From: Candidatus Helicobacter avicola
GTDB taxonomy: Bacteria; Campylobacterota; Campylobacteria; Campylobacterales; Helicobacteraceae
NCBI GenBank assembly: GCA_019112865.1
Contig: DXIN01000022.1
Location: forward strand, 1-60,283
Reading direction: 5' to 3'
DNA length: 60,283 nucleotides
Below are positions 46,557 to 55,693 of this stretch, in pieces; positions within the stretch are counted from its first letter, which is position 1, and the number at the start of each line of letters is the position of its first letter. The notes below the pieces were generated by a model. The model did no database searches and was not told the DNA's origin. It saw only the letters and a list, made by a program, of their open reading frames with translations. The translations under genes and the position numbers were made by a program.

Positions 46557-47634
46557 GCTCACCACCCGAACCAAGTCCGCTTAGCATACCTTGCAAGATG
46601 ATAATCGAGCCTGTGGCAATTTGCATATTTGGCTTTAACACACCTTTGGTAATGCCAAAGCTATTATCGCGCTCCTCGGTTACATTTACCTTAGTGGGTA
46701 AAAAGCCATTTTTGGTGCGCACAAACACTACATAATCATTGCCGATTTTTAACACCGATGATGAGGGGATAAGCATACTATTTTCAGGGAGCCTACCACC
46801 TATATATACTTCAACCATCTCGCCTACTTTATATTCTTTAGCCGTAATCTTTGCCACTGCTAAAATCGTGTTGGTATCCCTGTCAATAGCTACCGAAATT
46901 GTATCAATGTAGCCGATATTTTTTCCAGATTGGTCAAGCAGTGTATCGCCCTTTTCCACCGTATGAGCGAGATGTGCGGGTATGCGAATACGTCCCAAAA
47001 AGCTATTGTCCTTGAGTGAGATTCTCACATAAGGAGTAAAGGCATTGATTTTTTGTCCTATTTGCCTTGGGGCGACAGAGAGCACACCGGAAGCACGCGC
47101 TACGATAGGAAATCCATATTGCCCCTGCTTACCACTCTCCATAAATGCCCTACTCACACCCAATAAATCAAGCTTGGCAAAAGTTTCATTATATTTGAGC
47201 TTTAGCTCATTCATCGTGAGATAGCTTAGTTGATATTCCCTACGCGAGATCACCCCGCTTTTGTAGAGCATTTTATCTTTTTTTTCATTTTCAGAGGCGA
47301 TTTTTAGTCGCTCTCGCGTATTAGTGAAGTCAAAAAAGAGGGTATTAAGCTCATTGGAGCTAATGTCGCAGATCAAATCGCCCTTCTCTACATACTCACC
47401 CTCTCGTTTGTAGATATTAACCACCACGGTTTCAAAACTCGAGCTTTGTGCCACAGAGGTTTTGTCATCAAAATCAATAAAGGCATTAAAAGGTATGCCA
47501 CGCGTATCAAAGTCCTTGCTCCCTACGCTCACGACTTTAATACCATTTGTTTTCATCTCGCTCTCACTGATGACAATCTCATCATAACCCCACAAACAAG
47601 CACACAAACTACACATTAGAGCAATTTTTCGCAT
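46546..47634 (-). CDS. cznB: CzcB/CznB-type metal efflux adaptor
   Basis: 362 residues with a signal peptide (MRKIALMCSLCACLWG), a coiled-coil hairpin (FTNTRERLKIASENEKK), lipoyl-like halves and a C-terminal barrel (AVAKITAKEYKVGEMVEVYIGGRLPE). The final HAH may bind metal. It bridges CznA and the outer channel CznC. Nine bp after cznC. No metal-chaperone His-rich insert is seen. Confidence 0.85.
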   Translation of the reverse strand: MRKIALMCSLCACLWGYDEIVISESEMKTNGIKVVSVGSKDFDTRGIPFNAFIDFDDKTSVAQSSSFETVVVNIYKREGEYVEKGDLICDISSNELNTLFFDFTNTRERLKIASENEKKDKMLYKSGVISRREYQLSYLTMNELKLKYNETFAKLDLLGVSRAFMESGKQGQYGFPIVARASGVLSVAPRQIGQKINAFTPYVRISLKDNSFLGRIRIPAHLAHTVEKGDTLLDQSGKNIGYIDTISVAIDRDTNTILAVAKITAKEYKVGEMVEVYIGGRLPENSMLIPSSSVLKIGNDYVVFVRTKNGFLPTKVNVTEERDNSFGITKGVLKPNMQIATGSIIILQGMLSGLGSGGEHAH

Positions 47635-47643
47635 ACCCTCTCC

Positions 47644-48939
47644 TTACTCTTGTTTTTGATTCTCTAAAGTCAGCACTTGTGCGAGACTTTCCTCTAGCAT
47701 AGCCATAGTGTTGATATAGTCTCGCTTTGCTTCAATAGTCGCTATCATAGAATCTAAATAATTATTCTTCACTAGCAAATACTCAAACACACTCGTTTTA
47801 CCGGCTTCGTAGCCGATTTTGCTAATTTCTGTAAGATTTTTTTTGTTCTCCTCATCGGCTTTTGCCACACTGATAGCATTTTTTTTCACTTCAAGCTGTG
47901 TGAGGTAAGAATGGGCATTGTTTTGCAAAGTATTTTTTAAAATTTCACTCTCTCGCACAGAACCACTCTGCAAGGCTAGATACATTGCCTTTTGATTGCC
48001 GTATTTTGTCGTGAGTGGGAGAGGGATTTTAACCTTAAAAGCTGCACCAGTGCTAGATTCTGCGATATTGGCTCCAGCCCCCACCTCTAGGGAATCAAAA
48101 CGGCTTCTTGATGCAAACTTTGCGCTATTAGAATAATCCGCGATGTCTAACGCCACAATCTCTAAATACAAAGAGTTTTGGAGCTTAGATTCTATATCTG
48201 TATCGCTTAACCCAATATAGCTAAACGCAAGCCCATCGACTTGGATATCCACGCTACTATCGATGATTCCAAGCCCAACTTTGAGGGCATTAAGAGTGTT
48301 GAGGAGGTTTTTTTTAGAATTTTCATACATCACCTGCACGCTCAAAAAATCACTGCGAAAAAACAAATATTGCGAACGCGAGATTCTCCCCGCATCAAAA
48401 CGAATCTTTGCAATATCTAGCTGCTCTTTAGCATTTGCTAACCTATCCTCATAAACTTCAAACTGCTCTTTTTGTGCAAGATAATCTAAATACAATCGTT
48501 TAATACCAATCACACTAAGTCGCTTGGTAAGCTCATAGTTTTTTTGCGCCCTGATATGACGAGTTTCATACATTTGACGCAATATGCTGCTTACCCAAGG
48601 CAAACGTGGAGCAAGCATAAAATACGCCTCTGTTTCTAGCTCCTTACCACCGCTTGGGGAGCGCACTTGCATTGCGCTCACATCGGCATAGGGACTATTC
48701 CACGCCCTAGCTGCTTTGCCTTCATAAATAAGTGATTTAGCATAAGCTTGAGATTTGGCAAGCATCACAGAGTTTTGCTCTATGCGTTCCAAAAACTCCG
48801 CAACACTCATTGTATGCACAGCCTGTGAGTTTGCAGGAAGCGAACCTAGAGCCTTTTGTGTGGATTTCCCGGGAGTTTTGGCACACACAAACATACTCAC
48901 ACAGCAGGCACACAACACGATTCGAAAGATTGTTTTCAT
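47644..48939 (-). CDS. cznC: CzcC/CznC-type outer-membrane factor
   Basis: 431 residues with a signal peptide (IFRIVLCACCVSMFVCA) and two TolC-like halves of long helices (EQFEVYEDRLANAKEQLDIAKIRFDAGRIS; TEISKIGYEAGKTSVFEYLLVKNNYLDS), the latter being the family hallmark. First gene of the metal efflux operon. It forms the outer-membrane tunnel for CznAB. Confidence 0.85.
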   Translation of the reverse strand: MKTIFRIVLCACCVSMFVCAKTPGKSTQKALGSLPANSQAVHTMSVAEFLERIEQNSVMLAKSQAYAKSLIYEGKAARAWNSPYADVSAMQVRSPSGGKELETEAYFMLAPRLPWVSSILRQMYETRHIRAQKNYELTKRLSVIGIKRLYLDYLAQKEQFEVYEDRLANAKEQLDIAKIRFDAGRISRSQYLFFRSDFLSVQVMYENSKKNLLNTLNALKVGLGIIDSSVDIQVDGLAFSYIGLSDTDIESKLQNSLYLEIVALDIADYSNSAKFASRSRFDSLEVGAGANIAESSTGAAFKVKIPLPLTTKYGNQKAMYLALQSGSVRESEILKNTLQNNAHSYLTQLEVKKNAISVAKADEENKKNLTEISKIGYEAGKTSVFEYLLVKNNYLDSMIATIEAKRDYINTMAMLEESLAQVLTLENQKQE

Positions 48940-48981
48940 CTGGATATTGTCCTAAATCATAAATCAAAAACGAAAGCTACC

Positions 48982-49464
48982 TTATAAAAAACCTTCTTCT
49001 TTAAAATATCCTAAAACATTTTTATAAACACGCTTCTTAAAGTGCGTAACATAATAAAAAATTTCCTTATATTTGACAAATTTATACGCATCAAACTCTG
49101 GAGTGTGAGTTGTGAGATTGATCTTTGCACTTGGCTTTAGTCGCACAAGAAAGTATTTTTGAATCTGCCCATCAAAAGGATACATCTTTTTGCTAATTGT
49201 TTCTGGAAAATCGTATTTAATCCACTGCGGACATTCCGCGATGATTTCAATCTCACTTGTGCCTATCTCCTCACTAAGCTCCCTAAAAAGTGCCTCTCTT
49301 GGATTCTCTCCCTCATCAATCCCTCCTTGTGGAAACTGCCACGCACCCTTGATGTCATTGCGTTGGGCGATGAAAAATTCACATTCACTCGGATATTTTG
49401 GTGAGAGTATCACCGCAGCGACATTTGGGCGGTATCGTTTTTCTCTCTCTTGTGTCTCTTGCAT
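48982..49464 (-). CDS. rppH: RNA pyrophosphohydrolase RppH
   Basis: 160 residues. The Nudix box is [37 protein letters not shown] precedes it as in RppH/NudH. It removes pyrophosphate from triphosphorylated mRNA 5' ends to start decay, or hydrolyses dinucleoside polyphosphates. It lies upstream of the cznCBA operon on the same strand with 42 bp between. In H. pylori the RppH gene is HP1228, near HP1226. Confidence 0.93.
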   Translation of the reverse strand: MQETQEREKRYRPNVAAVILSPKYPSECEFFIAQRNDIKGAWQFPQGGIDEGENPREALFRELSEEIGTSEIEIIAECPQWIKYDFPETISKKMYPFDGQIQKYFLVRLKPSAKINLTTHTPEFDAYKFVKYKEIFYYVTHFKKRVYKNVLGYFKEEGFL

Positions 49465-49554
49465 ACTATTTGTGTCCCTGTGTTAGATTCTCTTACCTCT
49501 AAGAGCTCTGCCCTTAAATGTGCTCACATTATACACTAGCCAAAATAACAATCC

Positions 49555-50631
49555 CTAACTCAACCATACTGCCAACTCATCAGCTAAAAACACATCATTA
49601 GCGACGACATACTCACCCCACACACCCCGAGAATCTGCGTGTGTAGTTTTTGTGAGTTTGCCAGAATCCAGCAATGTAGCGAGTTTATGAGCAGAGCGCA
49701 CAATCTCGTAACTCACGCCACTTTTGCACCTAAGTCCTAGCATAATCGCCTCTAATCTCAAATTTTCTAAACTTAAATGCTCTTGTGTGCGATGATGTGG
49801 ATTGGCGATATAGTTTCTTGGGTTTTTGAGTGCCATAGTGCGCACCTCTCCCACTCGCCCAAATGCTCCAGCACCACACCCTATATACTCTCGCGATTCC
49901 CAATAGCCGAGATTATGCCGACAATACGCACCATTTTTGGCATAGTTTGATACCTCATATTGCTCAAAACCAAGAGCACCCAATATCTCACGCACTTCAT
50001 AGCTTAGACTCTGTGTCGGTAAGCAGAGATGTTTCGCCCCAAACCGCGAACCCTCATCGACACTCAAAGAATATGCTGAAATATGTGATAGCGGTAGTTT
50101 AGCGAGATTGGCATATTCAGATTCTAAGCTCTGTGCGCAATCTAGGGGTGTGTCATATATCATATCACAGCTTATGTTCCTAAATCCTGCTTTTTGGATA
50201 GATTCAAATGCCCCAAAAATATCTTCTGTGCTATGCTCGCGTTCCAAAAATACGAGTTTTTCACTATCAAAGCTTTGCACACCAACGCTAATACGATTTG
50301 TCCCAAGATTATAGAGATGCTTACACCAATCGTATGTGATGAGATTGACATTAGATTCTATACTGATTTCACACTCCCCACTCACATACCCCCAAAAACT
50401 CTCAAAAATCCGCTCATAATGCTGCGCGGGCAGGATATTTGGTGTCCCTCCGCCGATAAACACACTCTCTATATCCCCACGCATAAGTCCATAATCCCGC
50501 AATGATGTGCTAATATCTGCACACAACGCTTCCACATACGCCACATATATCTCTTGTGAATCCACCACAGAGTTAAACGCACAATATCCGCATTTACTTG
50601 CACAAAATGGTATGTGGATATAGAGCAACAT
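49555..50631 (-). CDS. hemW: Haem chaperone HemW (HemN-like radical SAM)
   Basis: 358 residues. Cys10, Cys14 and Cys17 in CASKCGYC form the radical SAM cluster, followed by FIGGGTPNIL, and NRISVGVQSFD gives the SAM-binding strand. It lacks the extra N-terminal residues and the second SAM site of true coproporphyrinogen dehydrogenase, so HemW is the likelier function: it delivers haem to membrane enzymes. It precedes rppH on the minus strand. Confidence 0.88.
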   Translation of the reverse strand: MLLYIHIPFCASKCGYCAFNSVVDSQEIYVAYVEALCADISTSLRDYGLMRGDIESVFIGGGTPNILPAQHYERIFESFWGYVSGECEISIESNVNLITYDWCKHLYNLGTNRISVGVQSFDSEKLVFLEREHSTEDIFGAFESIQKAGFRNISCDMIYDTPLDCAQSLESEYANLAKLPLSHISAYSLSVDEGSRFGAKHLCLPTQSLSYEVREILGALGFEQYEVSNYAKNGAYCRHNLGYWESREYIGCGAGAFGRVGEVRTMALKNPRNYIANPHHRTQEHLSLENLRLEAIMLGLRCKSGVSYEIVRSAHKLATLLDSGKLTKTTHADSRGVWGEYVVANDVFLADELAVWLS

Positions 50632-50877
50632 AATCGACCCTTTATTTTATTACAAGTTTTGCTACACACAGATTTAGCTTGTAGCACGCATACCACGCAC
50701 TCCGCTTATGTCCATTTTCATCTATCATCGGATTCTATAACTTGGTATTGGCATACCACTGACCCAAATTGGGCAAATACACTTTAAAAACCTAAAATTT
50801 CACGCCATTATACTGCATTGCCCTTGCTTATAGCTTGAATCTAGGATACAATCTTGCGACACTTTATAGGAAAGGCT

Positions 50878-52722
50878 ATGACAAAACACTTGCGATTTTG
50901 CTTGATTATTTTTGTATGTTGTGCTACGGAGGTTTTTGGCGCACACGCAATAACACTCTTTGGCACACCCAAATATCCTAGAGATTTTAGCCACTTTGCT
51001 TATGCAAATCCACAAGCCCCCAAAGGTGGCACATTAAAAAGCTTTGAGCTTGGCACTTTTGATTCGCTCAATCCCTTTGTCCAAAAGGGCAATGCCGCCC
51101 AAAGTATCACAGCACTTGTGTATGAGACATTAGGCGTGGGAAGCCTTGATGAAAGCGCGACTGAATACGGACTGATTGCGCAAGAGTTTATCCTTGATCC
51201 CAAGGGCTTTTTTCTGGAATGCCACCTAAACCCCAAAGCGACCTTTAGCGATGGTGTGCGCGTGAGTGCAGAAGATGTGAAATTTAGTTTTGAAACATTA
51301 ATGAGCCTTGGTAAAATCGAATACCGCCGATATTATGCCGATGTGGAACGCGTAGAAGTGCTAGATTCTCACAAAGTGCGCTTTTATTTTAAAACCAACC
51401 AAAATACCGAACTCCCTCTAATCCTCTCCCAACTCCCCATTTTACCAAAGCACATTTTTATGACACAAGGGAATAATACCTTTGGGCAAAATCCCTTGGC
51501 ACTACCGATAGGAAGCGGTGCGTATTTGGTAGATTCTTATGATTTAGGACGCAAGATTATCCTAAAACGCAACCCAAACTATTGGGCAAAAGACCACCCC
51601 ACACGCAAGGGTTTTTTTAATTTCCAAACTATTGAGATAGAATATTATAAAGATCCCGTAGTAGCGCAACAAGCCTTTATGGCTGGAGCGTATGACTGGC
51701 GTATAGAATCTAGCGCGAAAGTTTGGGCAAAAGACTATGAAAGCCCCAAGCCCACACTCCAAAAAATCGTGATACCAAACAACCTTCCAAGCACTTTGCA
51801 AGGATTTTTTTTCAACACCAAAAAGGGGGTTTTTGCTGATAAACTCGTGCGTGAGGCGATTTTTTATGCCTTTGACTTTGAGTGGAGCAACCAAAACCTT
51901 TTTTTTGGGCAATACGAACGCACAATCAACATTTTTGATAATTCTCTCTTTGCTTCTAGTGGGATTCCAGCTGGGCGGGAGAGGGAGATTCTCACAGGAC
52001 TAAAACTCACAGATTCTCGAATCCTCACCCAAAAATACCTTATCCCTCGCACCGACTACAAGCTCCCACCGCGTATAGAATCTGGCTATCGGGATTGGCG
52101 TGGTATCACACACACCGATAATGCCGCGATTTTCGCACAAGATAAACGGCAAAATCTCAAATACGCTGCTTCACTCCTAACCCAAGCGGGGTTTAGATTC
52201 AAAAATGGCGTGCTCGTAGGCACAGATGGCGCGCCGCTAAGTTTTGAGATTCTGATTAATTATGAGGGGTTTGAGCGCATTTGCCTGCCCTTTATCCAAA
52301 ACCTCAAAAAACTCGGCATACAAGCTACACTGGCTAAAGTCGATGACACACAATACACCAATAGATTGCGAAATTTTGACTATGATATGGTAATTGAACT
52401 TGTAGGACAAAGCCTCAATCCTGGGAATGAGCAGCGATTTTATTGGGGGAGTGAGGCAGCAAATAATCGCGGAGGACGCAACTACGCACGCATTGATGAC
52501 CAAAATGTAGATACACTCATACAAGGGCTTATAAACGCGCAAGATTCTAACGAAAAAATCGCCTATGGCAGGGCATTAGATAGAATCTTGCTTTGGGGCT
52601 TTTATGTAATCCCACATTTTCACGCACAGGGCTATCGTGTGGCGTATTGGAGTGATAAAATCGCTATGCCAGAGGTTACACCACTCTATGGTTTTGACCC
52701 GTATCTATGGTGGGCACGATGA
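50878..52722 (+). CDS. Peptide-type ABC transporter substrate-binding protein (YejA-like)
   Basis: 614 residues from ATG 50878 (AGGAAAGG upstream); an earlier TTG in the frame lacks a site. A signal peptide (HLRFCLIIFVCCATEVFGAHA) is followed by a family 5 solute-binding domain: NPQAPKGGTLKSFELGTFDSLNPF at the N-terminus and GSGAYLVDSYDLGRKIILKRNPNYW in the middle. The opening matches YejA, which binds microcin C-like or oligopeptides. No permease or ATPase genes follow; the next gene, nadD, overlaps it by 4 bp. The membrane subunits must be elsewhere. Confidence 0.85.
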   Translation: MTKHLRFCLIIFVCCATEVFGAHAITLFGTPKYPRDFSHFAYANPQAPKGGTLKSFELGTFDSLNPFVQKGNAAQSITALVYETLGVGSLDESATEYGLIAQEFILDPKGFFLECHLNPKATFSDGVRVSAEDVKFSFETLMSLGKIEYRRYYADVERVEVLDSHKVRFYFKTNQNTELPLILSQLPILPKHIFMTQGNNTFGQNPLALPIGSGAYLVDSYDLGRKIILKRNPNYWAKDHPTRKGFFNFQTIEIEYYKDPVVAQQAFMAGAYDWRIESSAKVWAKDYESPKPTLQKIVIPNNLPSTLQGFFFNTKKGVFADKLVREAIFYAFDFEWSNQNLFFGQYERTINIFDNSLFASSGIPAGREREILTGLKLTDSRILTQKYLIPRTDYKLPPRIESGYRDWRGITHTDNAAIFAQDKRQNLKYAASLLTQAGFRFKNGVLVGTDGAPLSFEILINYEGFERICLPFIQNLKKLGIQATLAKVDDTQYTNRLRNFDYDMVIELVGQSLNPGNEQRFYWGSEAANNRGGRNYARIDDQNVDTLIQGLINAQDSNEKIAYGRALDRILLWGFYVIPHFHAQGYRVAYWSDKIAMPEVTPLYGFDPYLWWAR

Positions 52723-53423
52723 AATACCCAAATCCCACCAAACCCCCAAAAACCGCGATTTTTGGGGGAAGCTTTGACCCGCTACACAACGGACATTTGG
52801 GTATTATGCACTCTGTGCTAGGGGATTTGTGTATAAAAAGACTTATCATCTTGCCCACATTTTGCTCGCCGCTGAAATCTAGCTCGCTCCTTAGCCCGCA
52901 GGCTCGGCTAAGTCTGTGTGAGGTAGCTGCAATTCATCTAGCCCAATGTTACCCAAAGGCGCGCATTGAGGTGTGTGATTTTGAGATTGCACGAGCAAAA
53001 CCCACATACAGCATTGAATCTGTGCATTATTTACAATCCCAACTTAGGGGAGATTGCGGGGTGGATTTTGGAAGAGATTCTAAATGTGATGGGGATTCTC
53101 TAAGGCTAGGATTTGTGTTAGGGTGGGATAATTTCGCGCAGTTTCACTTATGGAGGGATTATGCCCTACTAGCGCGAGATTTACACTTGCTTGTATTTGA
53201 TAGAGGTGGGCATAGCCAAAGGGAATTTATGGCTCTTGCGGAGAGTTTTGAGCTTCCCCAACTTTGTGCGCAATTTGTCCCTTTTGCACACACAATCTCC
53301 TCAACACACATTAGGGAGCAGCTCTTGTATGGGGATTTTAGCGAGATTCCATCATTTTTGCTCCCCACTCTCAAAGAGTTCTTACAAAAACCCTGCTATA
53401 ATGGCACGCAAAATTCATCATAA
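52719..53423 (+). CDS. nadD: Nicotinate-nucleotide adenylyltransferase
   Basis: 234 residues from ATG 52719, which overlaps the preceding stop (ATGA). IFGGSFDPLHNGHLGI is the nucleotidyl transferase GxFxPxHxGH motif and ISSTHIREQL the C-terminal signature. It makes deamido-NAD from nicotinate mononucleotide. A loop at about residues 105-125 is longer than usual. The rsfS gene follows with its ribosome site starting on the stop codon. Confidence 0.92.
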   Translation: MKYPNPTKPPKTAIFGGSFDPLHNGHLGIMHSVLGDLCIKRLIILPTFCSPLKSSSLLSPQARLSLCEVAAIHLAQCYPKARIEVCDFEIARAKPTYSIESVHYLQSQLRGDCGVDFGRDSKCDGDSLRLGFVLGWDNFAQFHLWRDYALLARDLHLLVFDRGGHSQREFMALAESFELPQLCAQFVPFAHTISSTHIREQLLYGDFSEIPSFLLPTLKEFLQKPCYNGTQNSS

Positions 53424-53432
53424 GGAGTGTGT

Positions 53433-53762
53433 TTGCAGAGCCTTGCACAAGAAATTGTAACAATCCTAGAGGATAAAAAGGCGGAGAATGTCGTATGCAT
53501 TGATGTGAGTGATAGGGAATACCTCGTGGATTGTGTCGTGATAGCTACAGCAATGGTGGGCAAGCATTCTTTTGCCCTGCTTGACTATCTCAAAACTACG
53601 CTTAAAACTAAGGGTGTGGAGTTTTATGCCACTGATGAGGAGAGTGAGGATTGGATTATCGCAGATTTAGGAAGTGTGATGGTGCATATTTTTACACAAA
53701 ATCACCGCGACAAGTTTAATTTGGAGGAATTTTTGCAAACACTGCCTAAACGTCTTGTTTAG
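53433..53762 (+). CDS. rsfS: Ribosomal silencing factor RsfS
   Basis: 109 residues from TTG 53433, five bases after AAGGAG; a GTG two codons earlier overlaps that site and is less likely. Blocks DVSDREYLVDCVVIATAMVGKH and EDWIIADLGSVMVHIFTQNHRDKFNLE are typical of RsfS/Iojap, which binds L14 and blocks subunit joining in slow growth. Order nadD-rsfS is common. It converges on wecA with a 4-bp overlap. Confidence 0.92.
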   Translation: MQSLAQEIVTILEDKKAENVVCIDVSDREYLVDCVVIATAMVGKHSFALLDYLKTTLKTKGVEFYATDEESEDWIIADLGSVMVHIFTQNHRDKFNLEEFLQTLPKRLV

Positions 53763-54787
53763 AGCCTAAAGGTCGCAAGACGTTTATAAATAAGCTGATA
53801 AAACACAATAAACACGAGACTAATGCCAATAAGTGCAAGGCTGTGGTGGGCAAACACTACGCTCAAAACCACAAAAGGTGTATAAAGTGTCAAAATCCAC
53901 AATGAAGTCTTGGCATTGCCTTTAGTAAGGCGTTTGTAAATCAGCATATGGAAATGCACACCATCAGGTTGCATCGGCGATAAACCTCGTTTTATCTTTT
54001 TGCGAAAGATTGAAAAGAGCACTTCCCATACTGGATATATCATTAGACTTAGTCCAAACCAAGCACTTACGCCATTTGAGGTATTTTGTGTCAAAGATAC
54101 GAGTAAAAATCCTGCCAAGAATCCCAAAAAATATGCACCACCATCGCCTAAAAAAATCTTCCCATACGGAAAATTCAACACAAAAAAGCCCAAGATAGCT
54201 GCTGTGGTCAAAATAGCAATTTGAAAAATATCCCAATCCTGCACCTCATACGCAACAACCGCAATAGCAACAAAAATCAGCAGACACACACCGCTTGCTA
54301 AGCCATTGAATCCATCAATAATATTTGTAGCGTTTGTAACCCCTACTAGCGCGAAAATGCTGAATAATATTCCCACCACATACGGAAATTGAAACCCAAT
54401 TGATAAGTCGCTGATGTAAGTGTGCATCGTGTAGCACGCCAAAAATGCTCCAAAACACTGCAGTAGAAGGCGAAGTTTGGGACTTAATGCAGAGCTAAAG
54501 TCCTCTGCCAATCCACTTAAAAAAATGATGAGACTCCCAAACAAAAGCCCCAAAATAGGCTTATCAAAGCCAAAAAATATGACACAGGCGCACACACACG
54601 CAACAAAAATCCCAAGACCGCCAGCACGAGAAGTGTTATCTGTGTGGAATCTCTGGGGTTTATCTGAAGTCGCGGAATCTACAAAAAAATGCAAGCGCGA
54701 GGAGAGAGTAATAATGCCAAAACACACACCTAAGCTTACTACAAAGCCTATGAGTGCGCTAATAAACAAAGTATCGTAAGATTCCAA
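53759..54787 (-). CDS. wecA: WecA-type polyprenyl-phosphate sugar-1-phosphate transferase
   Basis: 342 residues of the MraY/WecA family with about eleven membrane helices, start TTG with GGAG upstream. Catalytic-type Asp residues are in TNATNIIDGFNGL and the PYGKIFLGDGGAYFLG segment; the HxH of the last cytoplasmic loop reads PDGVHFHM. It transfers a HexNAc-1-phosphate to undecaprenyl phosphate to start O-antigen or glycan synthesis (HP1581 in H. pylori). The codons for VLFSIFR (from residue 256) lie in a 22-bp sequence repeated in inverted orientation at 54920-54941, where an alternative C-terminus begins. A T14 tract lies just upstream of its promoter. Confidence 0.9.
   Translation of the reverse strand: MESYDTLFISALIGFVVSLGVCFGIITLSSRLHFFVDSATSDKPQRFHTDNTSRAGGLGIFVACVCACVIFFGFDKPILGLLFGSLIIFLSGLAEDFSSALSPKLRLLLQCFGAFLACYTMHTYISDLSIGFQFPYVVGILFSIFALVGVTNATNIIDGFNGLASGVCLLIFVAIAVVAYEVQDWDIFQIAILTTAAILGFFVLNFPYGKIFLGDGGAYFLGFLAGFLLVSLTQNTSNGVSAWFGLSLMIYPVWEVLFSIFRKKIKRGLSPMQPDGVHFHMLIYKRLTKGNAKTSLWILTLYTPFVVLSVVFAHHSLALIGISLVFIVFYQLIYKRLATFRL
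54003..54024 (-). repeat. Inverted repeat, left copy (inside wecA)
   Basis: 22 bp identical, in reverse orientation, to 54920-54941. It encodes EVLFSIFR of wecA, the junction of the constant N-terminus and the C-terminal specificity region. Confidence 0.8.
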
Positions 54788-54819
54788 GTATCGCTCCAGC
54801 AGATTGTATAAAAGCCGTT

Positions 54820-54825
54820 ATTATA
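54820..54825 (-). promoter_or_regulatory. wecA -10 box
   Basis: TATAAT on the minus strand, 33 bp before the TTG start. The A-rich tract (T14 on the plus strand, 54840-54853) begins 14 bp upstream of it, in the region of -35 and UP-element contacts. Confidence 0.5.
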
Positions 54826-54839
54826 CAACAAAAAGCGCG

Positions 54840-54853
54840 TTTTTTTTTTTTTT
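54840..54853. repeat. T14 homopolymer upstream of wecA
   Basis: Fourteen T residues on the plus strand, between the wecA promoter and the inverted repeat. Such tracts near Helicobacter promoters (for example sabA) change length by slippage and tune expression. Confidence 0.75.
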
Positions 54854-54909
54854 GTCATTGAGGGCTAGTATTGTCGTGTATTAGGTATTTTAAAAGAATT
54901 TATAAGAAA

Positions 54910-54939
54910 AAAGATTGAAAAGTGCTCTTTTCAATCTTT
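54910..54939 (-). terminator. Palindrome, possible terminator for the pgpA operon
   Basis: AAAGATTGAAAAG and its complement form a 13-bp stem with a 4-nt loop; on the minus strand a T-rich stretch follows. It could end transcripts from pgpA. It overlaps the right inverted repeat. Confidence 0.4.
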
Positions 54940-54941
54940 CG
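54920..54941 (+). repeat. Inverted repeat, right copy (start of orphan C-terminus)
   Basis: 22 bp identical in reverse orientation to 54003-54024. It is the first part of the orphan WecA C-terminal frame and keeps the same reading frame. Confidence 0.8.
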
Positions 54942-55197
54942 GCGAAAAAGACAAAATGCCTATGCTATGCAGCCAGATTCACTACATTTGCACACGCTTA
55001 TCTTTGCACATCTTAGCAGACGCAACAAGACATTTGCAAATGCCAAAACCTCACTCTTTATCATTATGTGTGTCGCGCCATTTATGCTTATAAGCGTGCT
55101 CTGCTATCAACACACTTCACTACTTATTGCACTCTCACTTATTTTTATTATCATCTACACTCTGCTCTATCGTAGCTTTAGTCTTATTCCCACATAA
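54922..55197 (+). pseudogene. Orphan alternative C-terminus of a WecA-type transferase
   Basis: 91 residues that align with residues 256-342 of the wecA product: VLFSIFR identical, then MQPDSLHLHT against MQPDGVHFHM, then ANAKTSLFIIM against NAKTSLWILT, and a final membrane helix (about 45% identity by eye). It has no start, no ribosome site and no homology to the N-terminal three quarters. It points opposite to wecA and begins inside the 22-bp inverted repeat. This is either a silent cassette for an inversion switch or the remains of a duplicated gene. Confidence 0.7.
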
Positions 55198-55211
55198 ATT
55201 GCGCATTAATC

Positions 55212-55688
55212 CTAAAAATAGCTTTTCCACAGCACCAGCACAAGCATCACACCAAGCCCAGCCACAAACCCAGCCAACGCATCATCACCAACTACGCCAA
55301 GCCCACCTTTGACTTCCCTATCAATTTTTCCGATAAATGAGGGTTTCCAAATGTCAAAGATTCTAAAAAATACAAAGCTAAGTGCCACCGCACCAATCCC
55401 CTCATACACACTTAGTGCCTTGAGATTGACAAAACTCATAGCTATCCACACGCCCACAAGCTCATCAATCACGATACTTTTATCATCGTGCATACCACCA
55501 TTTTGTTCATAAATATTGATTTGTTTAACCGCAATGCCTCCAAGCAAAATAGCAAGCAAAAACAATGTCTCTTGTGAAAAATACAAAAATGGCAATCCCA
55601 AGAACACACTGACTAAACTCCCCCAAGTCCCGGGCGCAAAAGGAATCTTCCCACTATACAGCACGCTTAAAAACACTACCCTCAACAT
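55212..55688 (-). CDS. pgpA: Phosphatidylglycerophosphatase A
   Basis: 158 residues, four membrane helices. Blocks FAPGTWGSLVSVFLGLP near the N-terminus and HDDKSIVIDELVGVWIAM, with the acidic cluster of the PgpA family, are clear; FRIFDIWKPSFIGKIDREVKGGLGVVGDDALAG closes it. It removes phosphate from phosphatidylglycerophosphate. It lies 5 bp after the HP1021-like gene on the minus strand. Confidence 0.92.
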   Translation of the reverse strand: MLRVVFLSVLYSGKIPFAPGTWGSLVSVFLGLPFLYFSQETLFLLAILLGGIAVKQINIYEQNGGMHDDKSIVIDELVGVWIAMSFVNLKALSVYEGIGAVALSFVFFRIFDIWKPSFIGKIDREVKGGLGVVGDDALAGFVAGLGVMLVLVLWKSYF

Positions 55689-55693
55689 TGTAT

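Noticed and set aside
54477-54779. Plus-strand frame of 100 codons antisense to wecA
   Set aside because: It lies fully inside the well-supported wecA gene and shows no protein features.
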